A stretch of DNA of 64,000 bases from positions 13,813,553 to 13,877,552 of the forward strand of contig JASFXZ010000009.1 of NCBI GenBank assembly GCA_032209605.1, given 5' to 3'. Both the position numbers and the translations under genes were made by a program. The stretch's first letter is position 1. Each line of letters starts with the position of its first letter. Shown in pieces: positions 1 to 12,099 of the stretch. Origin of the DNA: Mactromeris polynyma (lineage: Eukaryota > Mollusca > Bivalvia > Venerida > Mactridae). A model generated the notes under the pieces. The model was not told where the DNA came from. It saw only the letters and a list, made by a program, of their open reading frames with translations, and ran no database searches.

Positions 1-476
1 TTGGGAACCATACAATATAATTGGACATACTAATTTATCAAATAATGATAATTTTGTTTTAACATCAACATTTATTCGTTTAAAAAGTGCGAGTAAGTTA
101 TTCATTGCTTTAGTGGCTTGTTCGTTTAAAGTTTTCACAGCTATTCTAAGATTTCCGTTCTTATTGAATTTAATGCCTAAATAGACAAAACTGTCGACTA
201 TTTCGATGATTTCATTATTGATACGCCATTCAAAATTATTCCTTTGCGATCTTTTCTCAAAAATACAGATTTTGGTCTTGTTTACATTTATTGTTAATCC
301 CCATCGGTGTGAGAACATATAAATAGCATCAAGTTGAGATTGTAAACTGATTTTATCGGTTGTAAAAATGGCAATGTCATCAGCAAACATCAATAAATAT
401 AATGATAGTTGATTTAGATCATTTTCAGTCAACTTGTTAAAATCTAGTGATTCATTTATGTCATACATTCTGATAA
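1..476 (-). pseudogene. LINE reverse transcriptase fragment (FADD box)
   Basis: Read on the minus strand this stretch gives one open protein segment of about 155 residues running off the left edge. It contains LMFADDIAIFTT, the metal-binding A/F-x-D-D box of reverse transcriptases. This is followed by the usual post-catalytic region (KTKICIFEKRS, then VYLGIKFN and ILYG). That order is typical of the palm and thumb of a non-LTR retrotransposon ORF2. The fragment lacks the fingers region upstream and stops being alignable near 476, where an unrelated dispersed repeat begins. It is a truncated copy, not a gene. The clade is not assigned. Confidence 0.85.
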
Positions 477-478
477 AT

Positions 479-720
479 TAGTACTGCCCGGGGCAATTTC
501 ATTATGCTGGCTAAACACAGCGGGGTGGCTAATTAAGTCGCGAACGATAATGATCATGAAATCATATCATAAATCGGTATATTACGGAGGCTTCCGGGTA
601 TTTCCAAGTGTTTCCGATCACCGTGCCCACTGATTTGCGACACTCTCATCGATAACTATCGGCTAATCTGATGATGAAGATTCTTCGGTATGCAAGATTT
701 ACTGAGTTAAATTTCACACC
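479..720. repeat. Dispersed repeat RepA (first half) and unassigned sequence
   Basis: The sequence from 479 to about 560 (key words GGGGTGGCTAATTAAG and CGATAATGATCATGAAA) recurs at about 7425-7600 and, more diverged, at about 9243-9330. Its second half recurs at about 10829-10861 plus 11125-11165. From 560 to 720 I see no coding or repeat match. Confidence 0.6.
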
Positions 721-734
721 TTTACAGCTTACAA

Positions 735-1240
735 AGTCAAGCTAAAGTCACTAAAAATTATCAACAAAAGAGAGAAGAAGTTGCTACAGAGACCACCACA
801 GCCATAAGACAATGTCTGACCACACAGACCTCCGAGAAAACAACAATCCATAAAACATAAGGCATTTGAGGAGGTGCAAAGGTAATTACGCAAGGGAAAA
901 GGGGCGCAAGGAATGGCCTGGCCGACCATAAAGGACAACTAAGTAGAAAAAATGAGGAAGAACAGGGGGGAAATTGAATGGATGGAATACATCACACGAC
1001 AAGTCAAGACAGCTAGCAACAAAAGGCCGAAGGGGGGGGGGTAACCTGAACACTATATCAAGTGAAAGATCTAATGTAAAACATAAACAGAAATGATAGC
1101 CATACAGTGATTTACTGCCTTGGAACTGTCAGTAAAAATACTGGGGTTTAAATCGATTTAACAGCTAGCTAACACTTAATCGCTATATGGTAAAGGATTT
1201 CCAACACATGCAAATACATGGACTGAGTAGGCAGTTACTA
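735..1240 (-). repeat. RepB interspersed repeat, copy A
   Basis: Reverse-complement copy of a repeat about 520 bp long that also occurs at 12100-12425, 32560-33075, 39880-40400, 55425-55760 (all plus) and 56615-56770 (minus). Shared landmarks are a head around GTTAAATCGATTTAAACCCC, a C-rich run, and a tail with TTATGGATTGTTGTTTTC followed by TGGCGTTCCCTG. Short ORFs in it differ in frame between copies, so I do not call a protein. Confidence 0.75.
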
Positions 1241-1879
1241 ATCATGAAAAGCAATTACTCATGACATGCATAACAACAAACACACAAGCAATATTTCATC
1301 TCACGGCTATCCATTAAAAACCGGCTTTATAACTTTAATCAGATGTCATGCTTATCTACGCACGAGCTGTTGGATACCGATCACGCGTACACCGCAATAT
1401 CTAGTGTATTCGAAATTATAGCACAAATCGTAAAAAGGGACAGCCGCATAAAATTTAAAAAGTGCGTTCGAAAGTACATATTTTGATCTCTAATATGGCT
1501 CTGCACACAGTATCTACCTCTATTGGTAAGTATTTGAATTAAGATATATCGTTTTAGCGCCTTCTGATTTCAATGTAAAAAAGGATCTTAAACACCTCAA
1601 AAAAGGATAGCGAACATAATATTTACACCATCATAAAGTGAAAGGTTTGATCTATAACATTTGTTTGCACACGAAAGATACCTGTGACAGATTTAGATAT
1701 TTTCTTCTAGACTTCTATAAGAAGTCGGTCGGACCACATGGACACGAAAGTTGGATATGTTCGTGTAATAATTTATAACTTATTTGTCGAGTGATCTTAG
1801 TGTTGGAAGCATGTTTTACGTCTAGTTCAGTTTAGAAACAAATCACGTATTGTAGCTCAAAAACTTGGCGAACATTATA
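1241..1879. other. No gene seen; part of a dispersed repeat
   Basis: Roughly 1665-1757 is the reverse complement of 5843-5955 (shared words CCAACTTTCGTGTC and TGGTCCGAC), so it is a dispersed repeat present in both orientations. The rest shows no recognisable coding sequence. Confidence 0.5.
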
Positions 1880-3722
1880 AACATTTACGACTGACGATGT
1901 GTCCGAAGAATTCTGTGAGCGCGATTTAACATACGACGATCCAATTTTTGAAGAAATCGATAAAATAATTACAGCATCGGAAGTGAATGAGGCGTTAAAA
2001 GCTTCAAACCGAAACAAAGCATACTCGTCAGACGAACTTTTAAACGAATACTTCACTGTTGAAGCAGGCGATATTTTGAGTTCAAATTTAACAGACTTAT
2101 TCAACCTGATATTTGAAAGTGGGCATTTCCCGTCAAGTTGGATGGAGGGTATCATCATACCGCTATACAAAAAGGGTGACGAAAATAACACAAATAATGA
2201 TAGGAGCACCTTGGTAATTTGTATCTCTAAAATATTTACATCAATTCTCATTAAACGTTGGTGCAATAACCACCAAGTCATCTCTGACGCAAAGTTTGGT
2301 TTCCGGAAGAGCTTATCCACAACGGACGCTATATTTTCACTCCATTGTTTAAAAAATACCGTTGTGTTAATTCGACTCCCACTTACGTAATCAGGACACC
2401 CGATTTGAATAGTTCAGAATCACAGTTAGATGAACATTTAGATTATAATATTATGGTTAAAGCTGTCTCGCAGAGTGCTAGCCGTGCATTGGGTCTTTTA
2501 GAAGCAAAGTGTTAACTCATTGGAGGAGTACCTTATAATGTCTTTACTAAGTTGTACGACTCTGTAGTTTGGCCAGTTATCAACTAAAGTGCTCCTAAAT
2601 GGGGATTCCGTAGTTATTCTTGCCTTAGCGTCATGCATAAGAGAGCACAACGTTTCTTTTTAGGCGTCGGGAAGTACACACCTAATGATGCTGTTTTGGG
2701 AAATATGGGCTGGAAGCCAATATTTGTCCGTCAATGGAAAAGCATTTCCTTATGCTGATCCAAATTAAGTGTTATGAAAGTTTCAAGATCAATAAACGTA
2801 TAGCACTCTGGATATCTTTGAAATCTGGTCGTTTATGTAAACACTGGATATTTATTGAACAAATGTTTTAATTGCCAATGATTTACAGCAATATTCCAAT
2901 AATATTAAGCAGTTAGAGAAAATACAGTTTGAAAAGTTTATTGTTGACTGGAAGGCTAGAATTAATAGTAGTGTTGGTCCCTCTGGTAGAGGACGGAATA
3001 AACTTCGGTTATATAGAACATTTAAGTCGGAATATGCCAGCGAACACTTTTGTAAGTTAATCATGCCTTTAAAACACCGATCTGCTTTTAGTAAATTAAG
3101 ATGTGGTGTTGTCCCAATTTGCATAGAAACAGTCGGTATGAATGAATAAAAGAAGATCAACGAAAATGCCCCTTTTGTGATAATGTTGAAAATGAGCATC
3201 ATGTAATGTTAAACTGTCATGCATATAATGATTTAAGAAAGCAACTTTTCGAAAATCCATTTCGTATTTATCACATTTCAATGTACATGTAATGTCTGAC
3301 GAAGAGAAGTTTTCTTTTCTGTTTTCCAACTATGATTTAGTTAGAATTTGTGCCTGTTTTCTCATACTACAAAGGAGACAATGTTTAACTTGTAAATAAT
3401 AATTATAGTATAAATATATGTGACTAATGCTATTGTTTATGTGTGTGTCTACTAAATATAATATTGTATCTCTCCTGAAATATGTTAGCTAATCAGATTT
3501 GCTATGATTTGATCATAGTGAAGTTAGATTTCATACATCCATTTTTAGCAAATATATCTTCAGCTTTACTGTGTTTGATTGTGTACATGTGTATATAAAC
3601 TTTGTTATATAGTCTCTAGTAACTCCAGAATGGTCCGAGTGGCAATGTACTTTTATTGTTATAATTTATATTATATATATTGTATGCTTGTTCATTGATG
3701 AGACTTTAATAAATAAATAAAT
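1880..3722 (+). pseudogene. Internally deleted non-LTR retrotransposon (LINE) copy
   Basis: From 1881 to about 2375 the plus strand encodes the start of a reverse transcriptase: a linker with EVNEALKAS and SSDELLNEY, then SGHFPSSWMEGIIIPLYKKG, and the fingers motif FGFRKSLSTTDAIFSL. The frame breaks at about 2390 and the palm with the catalytic aspartates is missing. From about 2400 to 3370 come pieces of the C-terminal region with several stops and frame changes. These include a Cys-His cluster, CPFCDNVENEHHVMLNC (CxxC then HHxxxxC), typical of the end of LINE ORF2. The copy ends in a TAAA-type tail at about 3708-3722. The removal of the palm looks like an internal deletion rather than 5' truncation. 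Non-functional. Confidence 0.85.
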
Positions 3723-3960
3723 CAGATAAAGAAAAATACCAAGAGGTTGGACAAAAAGGTTGGTCAAGCTCTTGAAATAACTTTCAAATCCTGGAATACG
3801 AACAGTGGGGAACTCGAGTGGACATCACTGTCTGCGTCCGGCAAGAAAAATCTTCTGAGTCATCTACCTGAAAAATTAACATTTTGTCTTCAGGAGGAAA
3901 CATGGAAGGACTTCAGAACAATTTATCTTAGTATCACATGTATTTTTTGTATTTAATTTA
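3723..3960 (+). other. Short ORF of unknown nature
   Basis: An ORF at 3747-3956 (69 codons) immediately follows the LINE tail. Its first 55 residues (SGELEWTSLSASGKKNLLSH and so on) look protein-like in composition, while the end does not. No family is recognised. It may be a gene or transposon fragment carried here, or chance. Confidence 0.25.
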
Positions 3961-5370
3961 GATCAATTTACCAGTTTTCATTCATTAAATATGTACGTGT
4001 ACTTTATAGACATTGTTGTCTAATTTATTTGTAAATAAAAATATCACACATAAAACAAATCACTTTAAAATCTGCATGGTAGAGTTATTCCCGCAAAAAT
4101 CCAGCGGTGACAGGATTTTTATAGACAAGGGATCATCTTCGTTCAACGCACAAACTGCACATGCCATGGTTCATTCCTTCATGAAAGATGCTCTATAGTT
4201 AGGAATTCGCAGCAGAACAGGCTTCCCCAAAACACTCCCTATATGCATGTATTGTATTGTTATACCACGTACGTACGTGCCTCTATTTGTTGACTCCTAC
4301 GGTTCCATCCCTTAATTTGCGGAACAGGGTGTAGAAAAATTAATGGTGTTATTAAAAATATAAAACTGAATCACATATTAAACAGTTCAGGGCCGTAGCT
4401 GGGTTGTTTTAAATGATACGCACGACTGGGGGAGTTACAAGGAGGGGATGTACCCCTCGTTTGTAAAGCGTGGGTACCATACCCAACAATATCGCTTATC
4501 CGATAAATCCAGTCGATGCAGATCGATATCGATGGGGCTTTTGGTCAGCAATCAATTTATCTGTCGGTAGTTTCCGTAAGTGATCGTAAATTTTTCCGAT
4601 GCTCACCGATTGATAACTGGTATAACACATTAACATGTAGCCTCGGGCTATCTTAGATCTATTTATCCGATAAACGGTTTTTCAGGTTTTCACAATTTCT
4701 GTTGCCTCAGACATTAAAAACCATAAAAATAAAAACTCGTATGAATAGCTAGTGGGAGTACATCTTGTGTGAAGCTGTAGTCTCGACACCGAAGGATGTT
4801 AATTGTTGTTTCACAGGAACTACAGTTTTCTTTTACGGTTACACTCCCTGGTTCATCTGATGACATCCTGAAGTACTCATATTTTCCTGTTAATACAATG
4901 TCACAAGAAGAGAATTAGACACTTATAAATATAAAATATAATTAAATCGTAATCAATTGTTGTGTGTTGATTGACATTTTAACAAACAATTTGACAATTA
5001 TAGACACAGTTCTAACAGTTGTTTAATTTTGAAACTGATATTCTTACAAATACGATATCAACTTGATGAGAACACTTATTAACACACAGAATTATCAGAA
5101 CTAAGTGTAATTACATTGTTAACTAGAGCCATATTTTTGTATTTTTTATCGTTTATATTACTCGAAAACATATGTTGTTCAGTGGAAGTGTATCTATATC
5201 TCAAATGTAAGAAATTCAAGCAATATATTTCTAATACACACTGTTTAATATTTGCTTTATTTTGAATCGGAAGACGGGGTATTCTTATGAATTAAGGCTT
5301 TTACTCAAGCATGCTTTATTATTCATTATGACTTCATAATCATCGTAATCCCAATGGTAAAAACATATAA
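3961..5370. other. AT-rich DNA without recognisable genes
   Basis: Apart from a short motif at 4387-4440 (GGGCCGTAGCTGGG with ATACGCAC), which recurs inverted near 7715-7760 and probably marks the end of a mobile element, I see no gene or clear repeat here. Confidence 0.4.
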
Positions 5371-5381
5371 CCTATACGTAC

Positions 5382-5605
5382 CATATTCCACGAATTGGTT
5401 TGAAGATTGGTGCCAGAAATGCTTTCCAATCACGCCATTGCCACGCTGGGTATCTGACTGCTACATTTGTGGCAGACAATATTTTGAAGCTGTTGCAATG
5501 AGTCACAATCAGTACGGTGGGTGGTAAAGTTTCTTCATTGACGCAAAAAAACTTATCTAAAAGTCCGGTTGTAATGTAACAATAAAACGGTATGTCAGCA
5601 TACGA
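5382..5605 (-). CDS. Candidate isolated exon, unknown protein
   Basis: On the minus strand a 224-nt open segment lies between a plausible acceptor (pyrimidine-rich CCCTTTTGTGAAG before 5605) and a canonical donor (GTACGT just after 5382). It would enter in phase 0 and leave in phase 2, encoding 74 residues starting SYADIPFYCYITTG and including TVLIVTHCNSFKI and WQWRDWKAFLAPIFKPI. The amino-acid composition looks like a real globular protein, unlike most short ORFs nearby. No partner exons were found and I do not recognise the family. A tRNA-like SINE head begins only about 12 bp upstream of the proposed acceptor. It could be a retained exon of a gene, a gene fragment, or a transposon ORF piece. 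Confidence 0.35.
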
Positions 5606-5616
5606 CTTCACAAAAG

Positions 5617-5830
5617 GGAAGCGTAGTGGTTAGAAAGGTAGAGGGCCTGACTCCTGATTCGAAGGTCTTGAGTTCAAGCCCCAACGTTGGGTTTTAACCA
5701 CGAACTTCACAATGCCTGAATTTGGCGCGAGTACTGGTAAACAACCCAAGAAGCAGTTATTGAGAGTGATAAGCATAAGTTGCAAGAACTTGTTTCACAA
5801 TCCTTAAAAGGCTAGGTTACTAAACTTAAA
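5617..5830 (+). repeat. tRNA-headed SINE
   Basis: A tRNA-like head at about 5620-5702 has an A-box-like GTAGTGGTTAGA and a B-box-like GAGTTCAAGCCCC. It is followed by an unrelated body to about 5830. The clover leaf is imperfect, so this is a SINE and not a tRNA gene. Confidence 0.6.
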
Positions 5831-7424
5831 TTCCACAAGCATATATACCCAACTTTCGTGTCACTGCGGTCCGACCAACTTCCTATAGAATTATAGAAGG
5901 AAAATATCGTCAAACCGCGATAAATCGAAATCTGTTAAAGGTAACTTTCGTGTGTATTGACTTACTAGTTGACTTTAATCGCAAAATGTAATAGTATGTC
6001 GTAATATTGCCTTTGACTATTGCAAACCACGTTGACATACGGCATGTACATGTTTTATAAATGTATACTCAATTAAAATTAATTTACATGAACAACTCAT
6101 TAAGAAGGAATAATCGATTATGTATTCGTAACAGCTGGCATATTCGCATTGGCAGATGTCAGTAATTTGCAATATTTTCAACAACATTTACATAAACGAC
6201 TCATTGAAATGCACATTTGATTACGTGTGAGAAACAGTTTGCATATGTATATAAAAGTATACATGCATTTGTTCCTAGGTACGTGTATATGTATCATTTG
6301 TGTATAAAATTTCATTTAACGAACAACGTTTTTGTTCTCGTTCGATTAACCGGTTAACTGTTCAATAGAATTTTCGGTTAACTTATAAGCAAAACAATCG
6401 AATATTCCCTTGCATAGTTAATATCCATATTTTCCACTTGAGGCTGTTCCATGAAAATATGCATGGGAGGGTAGGATCTACTAGCATTTTATTGTATAGG
6501 TAGGGGGTATTATTTCATTTAAATTATCTTGGTCTGGCAAAAATATAATTCAATGTTGGCTGTAGCAGTTGCTTTCCCTGTAAAATCAAATAATTTGCTG
6601 ACTGAAAATGCATTTTTATGTACATGTATTCATTTTCATTTGATATGGTTAATATCAACAAATAATTGAAACAGTCCTCAATTTGTTGTATTAGTTTATG
6701 TTGTATGAAATAATAAAGTGACTGTAGTGTTTATCAATGTTATGTTTATAAATTTTCAATCAGAATCAAGGTTTCTACTCTTAATTCTTATTAATTTTCA
6801 CCATAGCAACCATGTTTTTGTTTTTTTAGAAGAGTTTTAGTCTTATTGATTTATATTGTTAAGATGGGGACACTAGACATAACTATGAATTAGTTCATGT
6901 AGGTCAGGAAGTATAGTTTGTTACATATGAAAACTATAATAAAAACTGGTTTTAAATGAATTTAGTGTTGTTAAAGCTCTCACCCCTTTGCTACAAAAAC
7001 ATTATTATTAAGAAAGGTTGAAGATTGAACTCCCAAATATTGTTGGCATGCGTTTAAGATATTCTTCTTTGAAAATATGCAAAAAACAAAACAAAAAACA
7101 ATTTTGCTCATTTGGTCCCATGTTATCAGTCACAGTGACATATGATGCTGGTAAAAATAATTGCATTCCATCGTCAAAAATACAAGATCATGGTTTTAAA
7201 TGTAATAGACAAAATAAGTAGTTGTATTGGTCAGTGTCATTATAATTTCTGTTGAAAAGAGACTAATGTATGTTTGCGATTCTAGAAAGCTTAGTAGCTA
7301 CCATTATACAGCCTAACTTGCCGAAACAAAATGCAAGGCAAAGTTTTATGGTGCATAATTCAATATATCTTTTTCGAAAGAGGCTACAATAAGTATCACG
7401 AATGTATATTACATTCTGTTAAAT
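5831..7424. other. No gene seen; dispersed repeat at left end
   Basis: About 5843-5955 is the inverted counterpart of 1665-1757. The remainder is AT-rich with only chance ORFs. A half RFX-like box (CCATAGCAACC) near 6801 recalls those at 43366 and 48490. Confidence 0.4.
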
Positions 7425-7760
7425 CACAGTGGGTGGCTAATTAAGTATCGAACGATAATGACCATGAAACGTTAAAGTATCGTACATGATATAATTGTTT
7501 ATAGCATGGAGTCGAAATCGATCAGATCTGGGGAATTTGCAATGAGCCAGAAAGTTGGACATGATAATGGCGATGTTGTATACTATGTACTTGGTTAATG
7601 TCAATATATGTACGTATAGTTCAATAGCTGCGCTGTAACCCTTCACCCCCCTCAGCCTTCGATTTTTAATGCTGATTTAAAGTTTTTAGTTTTTCGACTT
7701 TTGAAAAAAGTGATACGCACGGGCGTACGTGCGTATGCCCAGCTACGGGCCTAACACCGA
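7425..7760. repeat. Dispersed repeat RepA, uninterrupted copy
   Basis: About 7425-7575 holds a continuous RepA copy (GGGTGGCTAATTAAG, CGATCAGATCTGGGG, GAGCCAGAAAGTTGGACATG). The second half occurs at 10829-11165, where a 263-bp element splits it. About 7707-7760 has a short inverted GTAGCTGGGC/ATACGCAC motif. Confidence 0.65.
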
Positions 7761-9240
7761 CGTTTTACGTATGAGAAAAAGAATGGAACCTTTGTATATA
7801 CAAGGACAAACCGTATTAAAGACGTATCCTACAATAATACCGTTTTATTTCTAACCCAGAGGTTTCCTTTAAACTTTTTATATTTGATCAGTGTAATGTA
7901 TCTAACCAAAATATGAAATAAAAATGATAGGTCACCTTGCTCGATTTTATGATAATGAAGATTTAAATCGTGAATATTTCATATGAATATAGAGCAAAAT
8001 AGATACAAGTTTACTATATTTTTTCTAGCGCAGAGATTTTCTTACAACTTGGTACACTATATGAGAGTCACTGTCTGAATGAAATTATGAAATATAAATA
8101 ATAGGTCACCTTGCTTGATTTTAAGATAAAGATTGTTTTATTGTGTTTCAAATTTAATATATATGGAAAGTGAAAGTTGAAAAAATTTACCCTTAATACA
8201 CTTGGTAACCCAATATCGTTTTACATTTTCATAAAATGTGTTAGTTTTAAATATTTATTGAAGATCATTTTATAATTTCAAATGTAGAATTTTAAATATC
8301 CATGACTTTTCTGTTTTTAATAGTAAAGTATATAGAAAAAGAAAGTAGAAGGAAAACTGCAAAACTATAATGAAATCCTTCAATTAAACAAAATGATATC
8401 ATTATTTGTGTTGTGCTAGGTGACTAAAAAGTTCAGAAAAATCTTTGCATCGTAAAAGAAAATAGTAAACTTCTCTCTCCCTTAAACGTCTTTAACCCAA
8501 TGCAAACACTACAATAATCGCAAAGAACATGCGCATAAAAGATGCGCAATGGCAACTCCCGAATACGTCTTTAACGTAATTCTAGTAAAAGGGACGAAGA
8601 ATATTGGACATCTGGAATTTCAGCAAGAAGGCAATTATGGAAAACGAAATAATAAAGAGGAGTAGAATGACGCGTATGAATTATTTAATGAAGCAAAAAC
8701 TGTAAACTATGAATAAAATAGTGTTAAAGAACTGAGAGAAATCTTGAAGCAGAATGGTGCGAATACAAAAGTAAGGAAAATGGAAAATCTTTTCAATCTG
8801 TTGAAATAATTATTAAAGGCAGTGCCCAAGGTTTGATATGTTCTGAAAAAGGCTAAGTAATATTTATAGTTTTCAAACAGAAAGACATATGAGTAAGAAA
8901 AAGGAAAATAAAACTTATCAACATGTTGAAAGAATGTTAGACAGTGCCTACACAGTGCAGTGTTATATGAAAATGCTATGCTATGTGTTAAGTAATGTTA
9001 ACAGTTTTAATACTGAACGTATGAATGAGTAAGGTATCTGAACATTATTTAAAAATGCAGATAACATGATGTATGCATTTTTTTTATAGTCCCGCGTACA
9101 ATGTCCACATACATTATATAAAGTTAGATTCAATCACGTATATTGAAGAAAACAGATAAAGTTTTGTGTGCAGATGAATTATAGTATTCGAAAGTAAACT
9201 AAACACAACTACATACACACTGACTAATCAAGATTAGAAA
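7761..9240. other. AT-rich DNA without recognisable genes
   Basis: A local near-duplication is visible: the phrase TAGGTCACCTTGC occurs at about 7929 and 8102 in similar surroundings, suggesting a diverged repeat of about 170 bp. I see no coding segments. Confidence 0.4.
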
Positions 9241-9242
9241 CT

Positions 9243-9330
9243 ACAGCCCGAGGCAATTGCAACACGCTGACAAAACACAGCAGGGTGGCTCATCTAGGTT
9301 GTGCTAAAGATAATGATCAGGAGACTTTAG
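9243..9330. repeat. Dispersed repeat RepA, partial copy
   Basis: Diverged match to 479-560 (shared GCCCGAGGCAATT, GGGTGGCTCAT and GATAATGATCA-like words) about 360 bp upstream of the Tc1-like transposase remnant. Confidence 0.5.
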
Positions 9331-9689
9331 ACTAGTGTATAGTAACTACTTAAACATTTATATAAGAGTCACTTGGTAAACCTTATAGTTTTCAGTGTTT
9401 GAATATGTCAAACTATTTTCAATGCAATCAGTAAACAAGTAATTGGTTAATACACTTTTTGTTTTTATTAAAACGTCTCGGTGACGTTGCACGGGGAGCA
9501 CGGGAAATGGCATACCCACGAAAGGCAGATAGTTGGAGTACATGTACCATCGTGTACATGTCAACTTTTTTAAAATTTGCCTAGTTTTTATGCACTGTTG
9601 TGTTGCAAATTGTCTGTGTAAACATGGAGTGAACAACATCGTATGCGTGTCGATAATGTAGAAATTAATAGAGGCATTTGTTAGCTTGA

Positions 9690-10600
9690 GGATTTTCTCA
9701 AAGACAGGTTGGCGTGTCGCAGAGCGTCATTGGAAGGAAGTGCCGACGTCTATATCTCAGGCCCAGGGCCGGTTTATTGTCGTCCAGACTCGACAAACTC
9801 GTTTCCAGAAGGCTACCTCGAAACGACACTACGACTTCCAGAATGCCACTCGTGTTAAGAGTATCCACAGTTATGAATTGTCTTCATGAAGCTGGTTTGA
9901 GTGCTCGAATGCCAGTCATACGCTTCCCTCTGCAACAACATCACATAAGGAACCGCCTGTAATGAGGCCGTGACCATGTCACATGGAACCTTCCGGACTG
10001 GACACGGGTCCTTCTCGCTGATGTGTCCAGATTCTGTGATTGATTCCACAGATAGGCGGACGAGAGATAGGAGAATGAGAAAGGAGCGATTCGTCTGTAT
10101 AGCTGGTGCTCGTTTCGGCGGAGTTCAGTTATGGAATGGTCGGGAAAGATGGACCTGCATATCATTGAGAACGGCACGCTTACGGCTGTAAGATACGTAA
10201 ATGAAATTCTGGATGCTTATGTTCGCCAATACGCAGGTGCTTTTAAGCAAGATTTCATTTCATGGACGACAATGTCCGTGCACTAAGGGCTCGTTTAAAC
10301 AACGAGTACCTCGAGAATACAACTAACGTTCGCATCAACTTGCCCGCTCGACCGCACGCCACTAATATAAATCCGATAAAGCACGTCTAGGACAAGATTC
10401 GGGTAGTCATATCAGCCCTACCGGTTAGCCAACAACGACCACCCAGCAACTCGGACAAGCACTCCTGGAGGAAGGGGCTCGAATCCCACAGCATAATATC
10501 CCGGGACTTATTGAGGCGATGCTAAGTGGCTATCAATGCACGTTTTCATCATACACGTTACTGAACCTAACAGTACCCCCCCCCCGCCAAAATCATTTAA
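9690..10600 (+). pseudogene. Degraded Tc1-like transposase
   Basis: Fragments of a Tc1/mariner-superfamily transposase are spread over two or three frames. Recognisable in order are: an N-terminal DNA-binding region (9714-9962); a central piece with DSTDRRTRDRRMRKERFVC (about 10037-10103), matching the region after the first catalytic aspartate where Tc1 proteins have a dosed R-rich stretch; then INPIKHV-DKIRV (about 10368-10405), the degraded form of the LNPIEHxWD block before the third catalytic residue; and a C-terminal helix region ending near INARFHHTRY (about 10530-10560). Several frameshifts and stops make it inactive. No clean terminal inverted repeats were identified on either side. 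This DDE enzyme would have moved an element with TA target sites. Confidence 0.75.
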
Positions 10601-10828
10601 AAATATTCTTATCCCAGCATGAACCAATGGAATGTTTAATGACCCTCACCTCATTCTTGCACTCGTTACGCTTCAATGGTTCGTTATTTGTATCATGTTT
10701 GCTAATCAGTAGGTAAAGAGAATATTGAAGCTTAATAAAAATAGATATATAGTCATTTCAACAGCAACATTGAACAGTGTAATATAGAATATATAGTGAC
10801 CCTTATCAAAGTTTGAGTAGTATATAAT

Positions 10829-11165
10829 CGATTACAGCTTGGAGCCGACATCAATCAGATCAGGGGCCTTATTCACAAACAGTTTAAGACTGAAAATCAG
10901 GCTTAAACTTTAAAATGTTAAATTTTCTTTTTGTTCCTACGTTGTTATTACAAAATAGATTTTAATAAAAATTGACTAAAGTGTAGAGGGGGTAATAATG
11001 TCTATTCAGACAAACTTGCATGTGTTGAGATTTAATGAAAACGAAATGATGGTAAATAAAACTTTAGCAAATTTAAAGTCAAAGTCTGAGTTTCAGTCTT
11101 AAACTGTTTGTGAATATGGCCCCTGGGGTAACATGCGATGAGCCAGAAAGTTCGACATGTTCGGA
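10829..11165. repeat. Dispersed repeat RepA split by a MITE
   Basis: The second half of RepA is present as 10829-10861 and 11125-11165, with the element 10862-11124 inserted between. The continuous copy at 7500-7575 serves as the empty site. Confidence 0.7.
10862..11124. mobile_element. TIR element (MITE) of 263 bp
   Basis: The ends are inverted repeats of about 33 bp: AGGGGCCTTATTCACAAACA on the left and AGGGGCCATATTCACAAACA read inward from the right, both continuing into GTTTAAGACTGAAA. No coding capacity. A diverged relative lies at about 41329-41573 and a terminal fragment at about 33868-33915. Confidence 0.85.
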
Positions 11166-11179
11166 TTCGACTCGATTAA

Positions 11180-12099
11180 CCATACAGTTACGAGTATAAG
11201 TGAAACTACATAAATCCAAAATTACAATTCGCAATATTTTAAGTATTCTTTAAAGTTTTCGGAATCTAAAAATAGAGTTATAGAAGCAGGTCAATAATAC
11301 GAAATAAAATGACAATATTAGCATTCTTCCATACGAGTATATAGGTGAGTGGGATAAACATGGACATACGTTAGACAACCGGTGTGTGTATAGCATTATG
11401 TCTCCATGTTAAGTGGGTCCGTTGTTTTTACAAGTTTTTCCCGCGAATCAGACAACACATCAGTAAAACATCGTACACCAAACAATAGTGAGTGGAGTAC
11501 AAATAGCCCCTAGCGACAGGATACTAATACGAGACATGATGCAAATACGTGACGGGAGGATGGCGATTTGTGTGTAGGTGTGTGTCCGCCTGAAGGTACA
11601 TGTAACTGCACACGTCTGTCCGGCGTAAGATAACTAGTGTTGACCAATGTTCGCATTTATTTACACTCCCTATACTGACGTATTGTAATATGTATCATTT
11701 AGTTTTTTTAATGGCAGGTTATTGTGATCTGTATACGCTGTTAAACAATAAACCACAGTCACTTCTGTTGAAACTCTTTTTATCAAAGCGAGTGAGCGAG
11801 TGAGTGAAAGGAAAACGAACTGTTCTTAATAGCGCATCGACAACTTCGGCCATTTAGCGCGAATATATTCCATAATTTCAAAGGCAAATCAATTAACGGT
11901 TCTAGTTCTTATTTATTTCAATTAAATGATATTTTTTCAGAATTATTGATACAATGAAATGCAAATGATATTTATCCACTCAATAAAGATGATCACATAA
12001 GAGTGTAAGAAATATAGGATAACTCCATTGACGATAAATACGAGAGCTACGTTAATTATTATCACCGGGTTTAATTTCAATACCCAAACACTGGGCATC
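11180..12099. other. No gene or clear repeat seen
   Basis: Mixed-composition DNA without recognisable exons; only the boundaries with flanking repeats are clear. Confidence 0.4.

Noticed and set aside
1832..2320. 162-codon minus-strand ORF
   Set aside because: It is the antisense shadow of the reverse-transcriptase fragment at 1880-2390.
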